Origin: Hymenobacter aerilatus
GTDB taxonomy: Bacteria; Bacteroidota; Bacteroidia; Cytophagales; Hymenobacteraceae
DNA length: 64,000 nucleotides
Direction of reading: 5' to 3'
Assembly: GCF_022921095.1 (NCBI RefSeq)
Contig: NZ_CP095053.1
Coordinates: 3,638,501-3,702,500, forward strand
A program made the position numbers and the translations under genes. Positions 25,654 through 34,535 of the stretch are shown in pieces. How positions within the stretch are numbered: the stretch's first letter is position 1; each line of letters begins with the position of its first letter. The notes beneath the pieces were generated by a model. The model was not told where the DNA came from, did not search any database, and saw only the letters and a list, made by a program, of their open reading frames with translations.

Positions 25654-27102
25654 ATGCGTTTTTCTTCTTTTGGTAGTCTACTGGTTGCCTTACTCGGCGC
25701 CTATTCGGCTTTTGGGCAGCGGCCCACGTCCAATCTTTCTGGCCAATGGAACGGCAATCTGCGCATCCCTACCGGGGCCACGCTGCAGTTGCAAATGAAC
25801 GTGCAGGACCAGGGTGGCCGCCGCACGGCTACCCTCGATATTCCTACCCAGAACGCGCAGAACATTGCCGTAGACCGGGTAGAAACCAAAGGCGACAGCC
25901 TGCTCCTCACGGTGTCGGCCATCCGGGCGCGCTTTGCCGGGCAGGTAGCACCCGATGGGCGCCTGCTACGCGGTTTCTGGCGCCAGAACAACGCCAAGCT
26001 GCCCCTCACGTTTCAGCGTACTTCTACTGCTGCGGCTCCAACTGCTGCTGGCCCCTCCGCTAAGCGTGGAGGCAAAGCGGGTAGGCCACAGGAGCCGCAG
26101 GCACCGTTTTCGTATCAGGCCGAGGAAGTGCGCTTCACGAACAAAAGCGCTGGCGTTACATTGGCCGGCACGCTTACCCTGCCGCCCGGCAAAGGACCGT
26201 TTCCGGCGGCCGTGCTACTCACCGGCTCCGGCCCTCAAGACCGCGACGAAGCCGTGTTCGGCCACAAGCCTTTCCTCGTGCTGGCTGACTACCTTACCCA
26301 GCAAGGCATTGCCGTACTGCGCTTCGATGACCGGGGGGTAGGCAAATCGACCGGCAACGCCACCACCACTACCCTCACCGATTACACCCAGGATGCGGAG
26401 GCAGCCATGGCCTTTCTGCGCAGCCGGCCCGATATCAACGCCAAAAAAGTAGGCCTGGTTGGGCACAGCGAGGGCGGCACTGCCGGCGTGCGGGCGGCCA
26501 GCCAAGCCCAGCCACCAGCCTTTTTGGTGCTGTTGGGTATGGCCGGCGTACCGGGCAGCGAGGCAGTGGTACAGCAGGCTTTGGCCAATGCTCGCCTAAA
26601 AACCAAAGACCCCAAAATCCTAGCTGGCGTAGAGCAGCGCCAGCGTGCCCTCATTGCTATCAGTCAGCGCGTGGCCGATGCCCAGCAAGCACAGCAACAA
26701 ATGATAGCCGTACTGATGCCTGATATTTCTCTACCCGCGGAGCAAATGAACCAGCTCCGCGCCGCCGCTGCCGGCCAAGCAGCCGCCATGACGACCCCCG
26801 CGTTCCGGGCCCTGCTGAGCGATAATCCTGCCCAGACGCTGCGCACCGTGAAATGCCCGGTGCTGGCCCTAGGCGGCGCCAAGGACATGCAGGTAATTTC
26901 CAGTACCAACCTCCCTGCTATTGAAAAAAGCCTCAAGAGCAGTGGCAACCGCGACGTAACCACGCGGGAACTGCCTGGCCTCAATCACATGTTCCAGACC
27001 GCCCCCACCGGTGCTATTTCCGAATACAGCCAGATTGAGGAAACCTTCTCGCCAACGGCTATGCAGGCCATTAGCACCTGGATTCTGTCCCGTACAAAGT
27101 AA
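25654..27102 (+). CDS. Secreted alpha/beta hydrolase with N-terminal beta domain (active copy)
   Basis: A 482-residue exported serine hydrolase. Signal peptide MRFSSFGSLLVALLGAYSAFG-QR. Residues of about 25-115 form a small beta domain (LSGQWNGNLRIPTGATLQLQ) of the type found before this hydrolase group, followed by a Pro/Ala linker. The hydrolase domain has the oxyanion-region block LLTGSGPQDRDE, the nucleophile elbow GLVGHSEGGTAG (Ser), an acidic residue in LGGAKDMQV and the catalytic His in LPGLNHMFQ. The closest families are dienelactone-hydrolase/S9-like esterases; the substrate is unknown. A paralogue with the same layout lies at 28304, with an SGNH hydrolase between them. Confidence 0.85.
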   Translation: MRFSSFGSLLVALLGAYSAFGQRPTSNLSGQWNGNLRIPTGATLQLQMNVQDQGGRRTATLDIPTQNAQNIAVDRVETKGDSLLLTVSAIRARFAGQVAPDGRLLRGFWRQNNAKLPLTFQRTSTAAAPTAAGPSAKRGGKAGRPQEPQAPFSYQAEEVRFTNKSAGVTLAGTLTLPPGKGPFPAAVLLTGSGPQDRDEAVFGHKPFLVLADYLTQQGIAVLRFDDRGVGKSTGNATTTTLTDYTQDAEAAMAFLRSRPDINAKKVGLVGHSEGGTAGVRAASQAQPPAFLVLLGMAGVPGSEAVVQQALANARLKTKDPKILAGVEQRQRALIAISQRVADAQQAQQQMIAVLMPDISLPAEQMNQLRAAAAGQAAAMTTPAFRALLSDNPAQTLRTVKCPVLALGGAKDMQVISSTNLPAIEKSLKSSGNRDVTTRELPGLNHMFQTAPTGAISEYSQIEETFSPTAMQAISTWILSRTK

Positions 27103-27116
27103 GTACAGGAATAGCG

Positions 27117-27151
27117 AAAAGCCCTCGCGCCAGAACAGGTGCGGGGGCTTT
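27117..27151 (+). terminator. Terminator after the first alpha/beta hydrolase
   Basis: A 14-bp stem with two wobbles (AAAGCCCTCGCGCC at 27118-27131 with GGTGCGGGGGCTTT at 27138-27151), then TGCATTTATA. It lies 15 bases past the stop codon. Confidence 0.75.
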
Positions 27152-27216
27152 GCATTTATATGTGATTTTAATTTCCTGGTAGAGGTAGGCAAAACGGACG
27201 TCCAATCAACAGATCA

Positions 27217-27909
27217 CTACTTTTTTAGGTAGGGTTTCAGTTGCTTGGTCCAGATGGCGTAGCCAGCGGGCGTCATGTGCAGACTATCAGCTAGGTATAG
27301 CTCTGGGCGTGGGCGGCCGTTTTTGCCGAGCATGGCAGGGCCGAAATCCACGAAGCGCAGGTGCTGCGGGTGGCGGTCGATGTAAGCTTTGATTTTGGCG
27401 TTGGCCTGCTGCATCTGCGGGTAGAGATTCCAGCGCGACGGGCTCGGCTTGATGGCCAGATACACCAGCTCCACACCGGGCAGGTCGCGGCGCATGCGGC
27501 TCTCAAAGGCCAGAAAGGCCTGGTATACTTCGTCTACTGTATTGCCCGCGTTGATGTCATTGTCGCCTTCATACAGTACCACCTGCTTGGGCTTGTACTG
27601 TAGCACGAGCTGATTGAAGTAGTGTACTGCATCTGGGAAGCGCGACCCACCGAAGCCCCGGTTGAGCACTGGGTAGTCAGCAAAATCACGCTTCAGCGTT
27701 TCCCATTTGCGTACCGACGAGCTACCAGTGAAGACGATGGGTGCCGCAGGCGGCTTTTGCAGACTATCCTGCCGGGCAAAGTCCTTGATTTCGCCTACCC
27801 ACTGCCCAAAGTTGAGCGGTGCAGCCCGGCGCGGTGTCTGCGCCCACGCCACAACAGGCAAGCATACGACAAGTAGTAACAACAAACAACGGGAGCGGGT
27901 GGAAAGCAT
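27217..27909 (-). CDS. Secreted SGNH/GDSL-family esterase
   Basis: A 230-residue exported SGNH hydrolase. The signal peptide starts at MLSTRSRCLLLLLVVCLPVV, cut near AWA-QT, which fixes the start 21 codons inside the longer frame. The four family blocks are present: I (VFTGSSSVRKW, nucleophilic Ser), II (NRGFGGSRF), III (YEGDNDINAG, Asn) and V (DSLHMTPAGY, Asp and His). Such enzymes cleave acyl or acetyl esters of sugars, lipids or peptidoglycan. It lies between two plus-strand paralogous hydrolases and is transcribed in the opposite direction. Confidence 0.88.
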   Translation of the reverse strand: MLSTRSRCLLLLLVVCLPVVAWAQTPRRAAPLNFGQWVGEIKDFARQDSLQKPPAAPIVFTGSSSVRKWETLKRDFADYPVLNRGFGGSRFPDAVHYFNQLVLQYKPKQVVLYEGDNDINAGNTVDEVYQAFLAFESRMRRDLPGVELVYLAIKPSPSRWNLYPQMQQANAKIKAYIDRHPQHLRFVDFGPAMLGKNGRPRPELYLADSLHMTPAGYAIWTKQLKPYLKK

Positions 27910-28303
27910 ACAGTACAGCAAACAGAGGGATGAAAAATGAATACAAGGGCCAACATACGCAGATACGCGCATACATGGTGAAGCTGTTTAAGAAGTCGGA
28001 AGACTGAACCGACATACCAGATGTATAGAAACGCATCGTGTCGTCAGCGCCACCTATGGTTCAGCGCCGAGACGCCGAGAGATATGCTATTGACACGGTT
28101 TGGCGAACTGCTAGTGAGATGCTGTTCACCTCTGTACCTACATCGAGTAAATAGCTTCTCTGGTAGCTTCTGTCCGTTGCCTGGTCGGAATAGACCAAGT
28201 GCGCGCCTATATAGGTGGCACGTTGGCAAGATTCTAGCATTTATCACTTTTTCAAACATGATACGCCTCTGTCGCTCCTATTCGACAGTTGCTTTTTCAC
28301 TTT
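27910..28303. other. 394-base divergent intergenic region
   Basis: This region separates the SGNH gene from the second alpha/beta hydrolase and must hold both promoters. A distant short pair (GCCACCTAT near 28050, ATAGGTGGC near 28211) is the only inverted repeat noted. No gene with convincing codon use was found. Confidence 0.45.
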
Positions 28304-29746
28304 ATGCCCAAAGCTTTACGTTTCGCGGTCTTTCTACTTCTGTTTTTACCGTATGCCTTACGGGCAGCCGACACCCCTTTGAACGGCCAATGGCAAGGTC
28401 CTCTTACTGTGCCGGGCGGCTCCCTGGACCTATTAATTACACTGGTACCACTTTCCAATGGCTCCTACTATGGCGCGCTGGATGTGCCCAAGCAGAAAAT
28501 CAGCCGCATGCCCGTGGAGGTAGAGCTGAAGGGTAGCGACATCACTCTGAAAATTGACCAAGCAGGCAGCAGTTTTACGGGGCAAGTGTTGGAAGGCGGC
28601 CGGGTACTGAAAGGTACTTGGAAGCAGCCCGGCCTCACGGCGCCGCTTACGCTGGAACGCCGTGCCATGCCTACCGCCTCGGCCGCTGCCCTCACCCGCC
28701 TAACTCCGCCCTACCGCGAAGAAAACATCAAGTTTAATAACTCAGCGGCCAACGTGAGCTTGAGCGGCACCCTCACGGTGCCAGCCGGCCCGGGGCCGTT
28801 CCCGGCCGTGGTATTAGTATCAGACAGTGGCCCGCAGGAACGCGACGCGGCAGTGCAGGACTACCGCATGTTTGGTATGCTGGCCGACTACCTCACCCGC
28901 CGCGGCGTGGCCGTGCTGCGTTTCGACGACCGGGGGGTAGGGCAGTCGGGTGGCCGCTACTTCACGACGACCACCGCCGATTTGGTAACTGATGCACAGG
29001 CGGCTATGCAATACCTGCGGGCGCATAAGCTCATCAACCATCGTGAAATTGGCCTGATTGGGCACGGCGAAGGGGCCAACGTGTCGTTGCTGGCCGCCAC
29101 GCAGCCACAGCCGCCTACCTTTGTAGTGGCCCTGGCCGGCTACGGGCAGCCGGGCCGCGAGGTGCTGCTGCACCAGCAATTGGAAATTATGCGCCTCATT
29201 GGGGCCGACCAGACTCAGGTGAAAGCGGCCATTGAGTTATACGAGCGCATGGTGACGATTATTCGGCAGACGCCCAACGACAACCAAGCCCGCGGCAAAG
29301 TGGCTGGTACGCTACGCCTCAACAACACCAACATTGACCCGACCATGGCCCGTGCCCGCGCCATTCAGCTCACCTCGCCCTGGTCACGCTACTTCCTCGA
29401 CTTCGACCCGCTCCGTTCCTTACCCGACGTGCGCTGCCCTGTGCTGGCCCTCAACGGCGCCGACGATTTGCAGGTAGGCGCGGCTACCAACCTGCCACTG
29501 CTGCAAAAAGGTCTCAAAAACAACCGCGACGTGACGGTAAAAAAGCTTCTCGGCGTCAACCACCTGTTTCAACCCGATCCGCAGGACTGGCCTCTCGTAA
29601 ATGGTCAGCAGCAGCCTAACTTCTCGCCCAAGGCATTGGATACCATTCGGGAATGGATAGTTAAACGCACCACCGCCGCACCCTCGGCTGCCGCTCCGGA
29701 GAAGCCAGCTGCTAGCAAAACCAAGGGCAGCACGGCCGGTAAGTAA
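28304..29746 (+). CDS. Secreted alpha/beta hydrolase paralogue lacking the catalytic serine
   Basis: A 480-residue paralogue of the protein at 25654, with the same layout: signal peptide (MPKALRFAVFLLLFLPYALRA), beta domain starting LNGQWQGPLTVPGG, linker and alpha/beta hydrolase domain. The start MPKALRF is chosen over a frame five codons longer. The nucleophile elbow reads GLIGHGEGANVS where the active paralogue has GHSEGG. The codon is GGC, one base from the serine codon AGC. The acidic residue (NGADDLQV) and the His (LLGVNHLFQP) remain. It is therefore predicted to be a pseudoenzyme or to have altered chemistry. The C-terminus ends in an Ala/Pro/Lys-rich tail. Confidence 0.82.
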   Translation: MPKALRFAVFLLLFLPYALRAADTPLNGQWQGPLTVPGGSLDLLITLVPLSNGSYYGALDVPKQKISRMPVEVELKGSDITLKIDQAGSSFTGQVLEGGRVLKGTWKQPGLTAPLTLERRAMPTASAAALTRLTPPYREENIKFNNSAANVSLSGTLTVPAGPGPFPAVVLVSDSGPQERDAAVQDYRMFGMLADYLTRRGVAVLRFDDRGVGQSGGRYFTTTTADLVTDAQAAMQYLRAHKLINHREIGLIGHGEGANVSLLAATQPQPPTFVVALAGYGQPGREVLLHQQLEIMRLIGADQTQVKAAIELYERMVTIIRQTPNDNQARGKVAGTLRLNNTNIDPTMARARAIQLTSPWSRYFLDFDPLRSLPDVRCPVLALNGADDLQVGAATNLPLLQKGLKNNRDVTVKKLLGVNHLFQPDPQDWPLVNGQQQPNFSPKALDTIREWIVKRTTAAPSAAAPEKPAASKTKGSTAGK

Positions 29747-29752
29747 TGCGGT

Positions 29753-31033
29753 CTACTCGGCTGGTGCGGGGGTAGGCGCTGGGGTTAGGTCGAGGCGACG
29801 GAGCTTGTCAGCTTTGAAGGCCGTTACCAGCACCACCACAATCGTCATGCCCCCGCCGAAAACTACCGAGCGCACCACGCCCAGCAGCCGCGCCATCGCG
29901 CCCGACTCAAACGAGCCGATTTCGTTGCTGGAGCCTATAAAGATATTGTTGACCGCCGACACCCTACCCTTCATATACTCCGGCGTGAAGGTATGCACCA
30001 GCGTCTGCCGCACAATCACGGATACGGAATCGAATACGCCCGTCATAAACAGCAGAAACAACGACAGCCAGATGTTAGTGGACAAAGCAAAGCCGATGGT
30101 GGCGACGCCAAAGCCCGCCACGGCCCACAGCAGCTTGCGCCCAGCTTTTTGGTGTAATGGGAAATACGTGAGCACCGCCGCCATCAGCACCGAGCCGATG
30201 GCCGGGGCTGCCTCCAGGTGACCAAGCCCGTCGGCACCTACCTTCAGAATATCTACGGCAAACACCGGCAGCAGCGCCACGGCTCCACCAAATAGCACCG
30301 CAAACAAATCCAGCGACAGCGCAGCCAGCACCAGCTGATTGCCCCAGATAAAGCGCAGGCCACTCAGCACGCTTTCCTGCAATGTTAGCTTGTTGCCCTC
30401 CAAAGGGGGTAGGGGCCGCGAGGCAATCAGCGAGAACTGCGCCAACGCCAGTACCAATAGCCCTGAGGCTACGGCGTAGGAATTGGCCACACCCAAATGA
30501 GCGATAAGATACCCCCCGATGGCCGGCCCCAGCACCGCCGCCCCCTGGTAGGTGGTGCTGTTCCAGGTGATGGCATTGGAGAGCCGCTCGCGGCTGGGTA
30601 GCAGCTGGGGCATAAAGGAAAACAAGGCCGGCCCCAAGAAGCCACGCGCAATACCGCTCACAAATATCACCGCGTACAGGGGCAAGGTACGGAGCGAGCC
30701 AGGCGCCAGAAAATTCAGTCCCCAGGGCGAAGCAAAAAACCAAAGCGCCAGCGCGCACAGCACCAGCACGGCTACCCCAGCCACTATAATGTTCTTGCGC
30801 CGCACCGAGTCGGCCACGTGCCCTGCATAAAGTGACACCCCAATGCTGGGAATGGCCTCCGAAAGCCCAATTAATCCCAGCGCCAGCGGGTCGTTGGTGA
30901 TTTTGAAAATCTGCCAGCTCACTACTAGGCCCTGCACACGGGTAGCGATGGTATAACAGATACGAGCCGAAATCAGCCGGCGAAAATCCGGAATCCGCAG
31001 CGCGGCATATGGGTCGTGGAGGGGTGCCGACAT
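29753..31033 (-). CDS. MFS transporter (EntS/MFS_3-like exporter)
   Basis: A 426-residue major-facilitator permease with about 12 helices. The N-terminal PDFRRLISARICYTIATRVQ and the loop GHVADSVRRKNIIV (a motif-A variant between helices 2 and 3) match the MFS_3 branch that includes enterobactin exporter EntS. The C-terminal tail is short (ADKLRRLDLTPAPTP). Substrate unknown; no siderophore genes adjoin. It converges tightly on the pseudo-hydrolase (6 bases between stops). A -7 element lies just upstream. Confidence 0.87.
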   Translation of the reverse strand: MSAPLHDPYAALRIPDFRRLISARICYTIATRVQGLVVSWQIFKITNDPLALGLIGLSEAIPSIGVSLYAGHVADSVRRKNIIVAGVAVLVLCALALWFFASPWGLNFLAPGSLRTLPLYAVIFVSGIARGFLGPALFSFMPQLLPSRERLSNAITWNSTTYQGAAVLGPAIGGYLIAHLGVANSYAVASGLLVLALAQFSLIASRPLPPLEGNKLTLQESVLSGLRFIWGNQLVLAALSLDLFAVLFGGAVALLPVFAVDILKVGADGLGHLEAAPAIGSVLMAAVLTYFPLHQKAGRKLLWAVAGFGVATIGFALSTNIWLSLFLLFMTGVFDSVSVIVRQTLVHTFTPEYMKGRVSAVNNIFIGSSNEIGSFESGAMARLLGVVRSVVFGGGMTIVVVLVTAFKADKLRRLDLTPAPTPAPAE

Positions 31034-31540
31034 GCAAGCAAATCAAGGGGAAACAAGCAACGAATATCAAAAGTAACCCGAAACCCTGGCAGCCTCCTTC
31101 CTGGTCAATAGCGGCTGCCCCTTTTGCGCTATCTTTTTTAACATTTTCTACTATATATAAATCATAATATTATCTGATCACCTTTATACATTAGAACGAG
31201 CGCAGAGTACTATCTCATCTTTTTCGGGTGCTCCATGTGTGAATCAATTAGTTGGATAATCGCGCTTTACGCGCTTTCAAGCGCCACTATGATTGGATAG
31301 CTCGATCATGAACATAATTTTTTATAAAACTTAAAATATTTGATATACTATATAAAATATTAAGGTTTCATAATACACAAAAAAATATTCGGCTAGCAGA
31401 GTTCAAGCGTTGCGTTTGGTACAACCATTCTTTACATTTGATCTTCATCCGTTGCTCATTTTAAGCGCTGCTTTCTTAACACTCATCCGGTAACCCCCCT
31501 CTATGGCCTGAAGCTCTACGTTCCCTAACTCGTAGCCTTT
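31034..31540. other. 507-base divergent intergenic region, AT-rich
   Basis: It lies between the MFS gene and the ECF sigma gene. The middle part (about 31130-31390) is strongly AT-rich, with runs such as TATATAAATCATAATATTA. Only the MFS -7 element was recognised. An autoregulated ECF promoter would be expected upstream of 31541, but I cannot define its motif from one copy. Confidence 0.5.
31068..31075 (-). promoter_or_regulatory. -7 element upstream of the MFS gene
   Basis: TACTTTTG on the minus strand matches TAnnTTTG, 34 bases before the start codon. The -33 element is not clear. Confidence 0.45.
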
Positions 31541-32179
31541 ATGGAAACCATGCAGCCGAGCGATTCCGCTCTTATATCCCTTTACATTACCGGTAAAGAA
31601 TCAGCTTTCGAAATTTTATTGGAACGGCATAAAAGCCGGGTGTTTACCACGATTATGCTGATCGTGCGCGATGAAGATGTGGCCGATGACTTGGTGCAAG
31701 ACACCTTCATTAAGGCCATTCATACGATGAAAAGCGGGCGTTACAACGAAGAAGGGAAGTTTTCTTCCTGGATCTGCCGTATCGCGCATAACCTGGCCAT
31801 CGACTTCTTCCGGCGCGAAAAACGTAGCCCTTTATTGAACCTGGATACAACAAGCCATGCCTTCAATTCGTTAAGCCTTGCGGAAGAGGGCGCGGAAGCG
31901 CAGCTCACCCGCGAGGAGACGTACGCCCGGCTTCGGGAGTTGATTCAGGACCTGCCAGCGGCCCAGAAGGAAGTGCTCGTTATGCGTCATTACGGCGACA
32001 TGAGCTTCCAGGAAATAGCCAATGCCACGGGAGTCAGCATCAACACCGCACTGGGTCGTATGCGCTACGCGCTGATCAACCTGCGGAAGAAGATGGCCGC
32101 GCAACCCGTGTTCTATGATCAAAACCTTTACACAAGAGAAGCTGCTCCAGTACGTGTACAACGAGCTGCCAGCGAATGA
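31541..32179 (+). CDS. ECF-type RNA polymerase sigma factor
   Basis: A 212-residue sigma-70 family factor of the extracytoplasmic-function group. Region 2 spans about 15-95: AFEILLERHKSRVFTTIMLI, DDLVQDTFIKAI (core-binding helix) and KFSSWICRIAHNLAIDFFRR (promoter -7/-10 recognition). Region 4 spans about 125-190: LRELIQDLPAAQKEVLVMRH, then the helix-turn-helix DMSFQEIANATGVSINTALG. There is no extra C-terminal domain. A small gene overlaps its last 65 bases in another frame, which suggests translational coupling to a regulator. The target regulon cannot be read from the window. Confidence 0.93.
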   Translation: METMQPSDSALISLYITGKESAFEILLERHKSRVFTTIMLIVRDEDVADDLVQDTFIKAIHTMKSGRYNEEGKFSSWICRIAHNLAIDFFRREKRSPLLNLDTTSHAFNSLSLAEEGAEAQLTREETYARLRELIQDLPAAQKEVLVMRHYGDMSFQEIANATGVSINTALGRMRYALINLRKKMAAQPVFYDQNLYTREAAPVRVQRAASE

Positions 32180-32345
32180 ACAACACGCCTTAGAGCAAGC
32201 GCTCCAGCACGACCCCGAGCTAGCCGCCCAGTGCGCCGACCTCCTCTCAACGCTACGTGCCCTCACGGCGGCGCGCAAGGCGCCCAGCGATGCTGCCACG
32301 CAAAACATTCTGCGCTACTCGCGCACATTTCCGCACTCTTCCTAA
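32115..32345 (+). CDS. Small anti-sigma-like protein overlapping the sigma gene
   Basis: A 76-residue soluble protein that starts inside the sigma gene (65-base overlap, different frame). The segment LLQYVYNELPANEQHALEQA, then LQHDPELAAQCADLLSTLRA, resembles the N-terminal helical part of anti-sigma factors (L-x2-Y-x3-EL-x4-E). It has no CxxC zinc motif, no membrane helix and no sensor domain. It could be a minimal anti-sigma factor or an adaptor. The overlap implies co-regulated translation. Function is inferred from position and helix pattern only. Confidence 0.68.
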   Translation: MIKTFTQEKLLQYVYNELPANEQHALEQALQHDPELAAQCADLLSTLRALTAARKAPSDAATQNILRYSRTFPHSS

Positions 32346-32417
32346 AGGCTACCCCACCGAGCTACGTTTAGTTGCTGCATTTTAAAGCAGGACTGGACGT
32401 AGCTCGGCGCGGTTATG

Positions 32418-32425
32418 TACTTTTG
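32418..32425 (+). promoter_or_regulatory. Candidate -7 element for nth
   Basis: TACTTTTG matches TAnnTTTG, 30 bases before the nth start; no good -33 element is seen. Confidence 0.4.
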
Positions 32426-32454
32426 ACCGATGTTTTTCACCGGTCCATCTTTCT

Positions 32455-33159
32455 ATGCGCAAGCCTGAGCGGTATCGTCGCTTTCTGGAGTATTTCACTA
32501 CGCACTTTCCGGCTCCTCAAACGGAGCTACACTACGCGAATCCGTACGAGCTGATTGTAGCCGTGGTCTTGAGCGCACAGTGTACCGACAAGCGCGTCAA
32601 TCAAGTGATGCCGGCGCTGCTTCAGCAATTTCCTACCCCGGCGCATCTGGCAGCAGCTTCGGCAGAAGACGTTTTCCCATTCATCCGCAGCGTTTCCTAC
32701 CCCAACAACAAGGCGAAGCACCTGGCGGGCCTAGGCCGGATGCTTGTGGCTGATTTTGGGGGCGAAGTACCCAGTACCATTGAAGAGCTACAGCGCCTAC
32801 CGGGGGTAGGACGCAAAACGGCCAACGTGGTAGTATCGGTGATATACAACCAGCCCGCTATGGCCGTGGATACGCACGTGTTCCGGGTATCGCACCGGCT
32901 GGGGCTCGTGAGCCGCACGGCTACTACACCGCTAGCTGTGGAGAAGGAACTGGTGAAGTACATTCCGGAGGAGCTAATTCCGAAAGCGCATCACTGGCTG
33001 ATTTTGCACGGCCGCTACATCTGCGTCGCTCGCTCACCGAAGTGCAGCAGCTGCCCGCTCACCGATTTTTGCCAGTATTATGCTACGCAAGTAGCACCCG
33101 CAGCTGGTACTACAAAAACTACTTCAGCGCTGAAATCTCCTAGTAAATCTGCTCTTTAG
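32455..33159 (+). CDS. nth: Endonuclease III
   Basis: A 234-residue DNA glycosylase/AP lyase of base excision repair that removes oxidised pyrimidines. The helix-hairpin-helix LPGVGRKTANVV is followed by AVDTHVFRVSHRLG with the catalytic Asp. The catalytic Lys lies in SAQCTDKRVN. The [4Fe-4S] ligands follow the C-x6-C-x2-C-x5-C spacing in CVARSPKCSSCPLTDFC. About 20 extra Ser/Thr/Lys residues at the C-terminus are unimportant-looking. The window also holds mutY, a homologous glycosylase. Confidence 0.95.
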   Translation: MRKPERYRRFLEYFTTHFPAPQTELHYANPYELIVAVVLSAQCTDKRVNQVMPALLQQFPTPAHLAAASAEDVFPFIRSVSYPNNKAKHLAGLGRMLVADFGGEVPSTIEELQRLPGVGRKTANVVVSVIYNQPAMAVDTHVFRVSHRLGLVSRTATTPLAVEKELVKYIPEELIPKAHHWLILHGRYICVARSPKCSSCPLTDFCQYYATQVAPAAGTTKTTSALKSPSKSAL

Positions 33160-33202
33160 TACAACTTAGTCTAAAACTAGTATCTGGTAGCACAAACACC
33201 CA

Positions 33203-34432
33203 TTAGGGTTGTTTCGCGCTCTGTTCCAGAATGTTCTGCATAGCTGAGGCTAATTCTTGACGGTCGAAATATTGCGGTGCTACCCGTTGTCCGGCTTGAC
33301 CAGCCGCTGAGATGATACTAGGTTCTGCAAGTAGCTTGGCTATATGTGTGGCCAAGGCCGCAGCATCACCGGCTGGCACATACCAGCCGCAACCCTCTGT
33401 TTCTACCAACTCTTTCGTCCATCCGGGATTTGTGACGATTACCGGCGTGCCTACCGCCAAGCTGTCGTAGAGCTTAGCCGGCGAATTAGCATCTAATACC
33501 GGTAGCCCCAAGAAGGATACTATCGATACATCGGCCAATCGAAACCACGTGAATACGGCATGGCGGGGTTGGGGCGGCACCAGCCGAATAGCGGCGCAAC
33601 GCGCCGCCGCGGCATGCACTAGTGGCTCATCGTAGCCGTGTCCCATAAACAGCCACACTAAATCCGGATGATTAGGAGCCAATTGCTCGGCCGCCGCCAG
33701 CAGGGTAGGAATATCGTTGGCCCTCCCAAAGGTACCAGCGTACAGCACTACCCGTCGGTTTTGCCACTTGTTTGCCTGCCGAAGTGCGGCTACAGCTTCG
33801 TCGGTGGCCAGGGCAGCCAGATCCAGGTCGGTACCATTGAGGATAGTCGTTATTTTCTCCTGGCTAAACTGCCAGCCCTTGCCTTTCGCTAATCCTACCC
33901 CAGCGACGTAGCTGCTCATATCTGGCGAAAGCGTTACAATGTGCTGCGCTGAGCGGTACAGATTACGTTCTAAAGCGTACAGCCGCCGTTGCGCCCATTG
34001 GTTAGGCACCGCGTCCATGGCAATTGGAAAAGTGGGCCATAGATCCTGCACCTCAAATACCCACGGTACTCCCCGCAACCGCGCTACCTGCGCAGCGGCC
34101 CATGCAGCTGTTAGCGGAGTTGATATTCCCCAGATAACGTCGGGTTTATCGATGCGCAGCCCTTCGCGGATGGCGTAGGCGGCGTAGCGCCCAAAGGATA
34201 GCAACCGTTGCCCTACCCCCATCTTGTTCTCATATGCCACTGCTGCCGTGCGCACCTCTACCCCTTCTGGTAACCAAGGGTAGCGATGCGTGAGGCGCAG
34301 TCGTTCCCAGGTGTTCGTCGTAATCAGTGTGATGCGGTGCGTACGCGCCAAATGAGCCAGCAACGTGTAGTGCCGGCTGGTAGCCGGACAGTCGGGGTTG
34401 GTGTGGTGCTGGCTGAATACGGCGATGTGCAA
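33203..34432 (-). CDS. Glycosyltransferase family 4 (WbuB-like)
   Basis: A 409-residue GT-B glycosyltransferase. The N-terminal acceptor domain begins MHIAVFSQHHTNPDCPATSR, the FSQ-x2-P-type start of WbuB-like GT4 enzymes, with FEVQDLWPTFPI in the hinge region. The C-terminal nucleotide-sugar domain has VLYAGTFGRANDIPTLLAAA, FMGHGYDEP and the E-x7-E-like block DANSPAKLYDSLAVGTPVI. Probably cytoplasmic, adding a sugar to a lipid-linked glycan; donor and acceptor are unknown. It is isolated from any polysaccharide cluster and converges on nth. Confidence 0.86.
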   Translation of the reverse strand: MHIAVFSQHHTNPDCPATSRHYTLLAHLARTHRITLITTNTWERLRLTHRYPWLPEGVEVRTAAVAYENKMGVGQRLLSFGRYAAYAIREGLRIDKPDVIWGISTPLTAAWAAAQVARLRGVPWVFEVQDLWPTFPIAMDAVPNQWAQRRLYALERNLYRSAQHIVTLSPDMSSYVAGVGLAKGKGWQFSQEKITTILNGTDLDLAALATDEAVAALRQANKWQNRRVVLYAGTFGRANDIPTLLAAAEQLAPNHPDLVWLFMGHGYDEPLVHAAAARCAAIRLVPPQPRHAVFTWFRLADVSIVSFLGLPVLDANSPAKLYDSLAVGTPVIVTNPGWTKELVETEGCGWYVPAGDAAALATHIAKLLAEPSIISAAGQAGQRVAPQYFDRQELASAMQNILEQSAKQP

Positions 34433-34535
34433 GAGGAATATTGAGTTTTAAGTGTTGACTGAGTTGATTTCATACTTCAGCACGCCTTCTTCACCTTATC
34501 ACAAGATAGACCAACATCAAAACTTCACAGTTTTT

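Noticed and set aside
28021..28536. 171-codon open frame on the plus strand
   Set aside because: It overlaps the start and signal peptide of the hydrolase at 28304 in another frame, is Cys/Arg-rich and has no domain.
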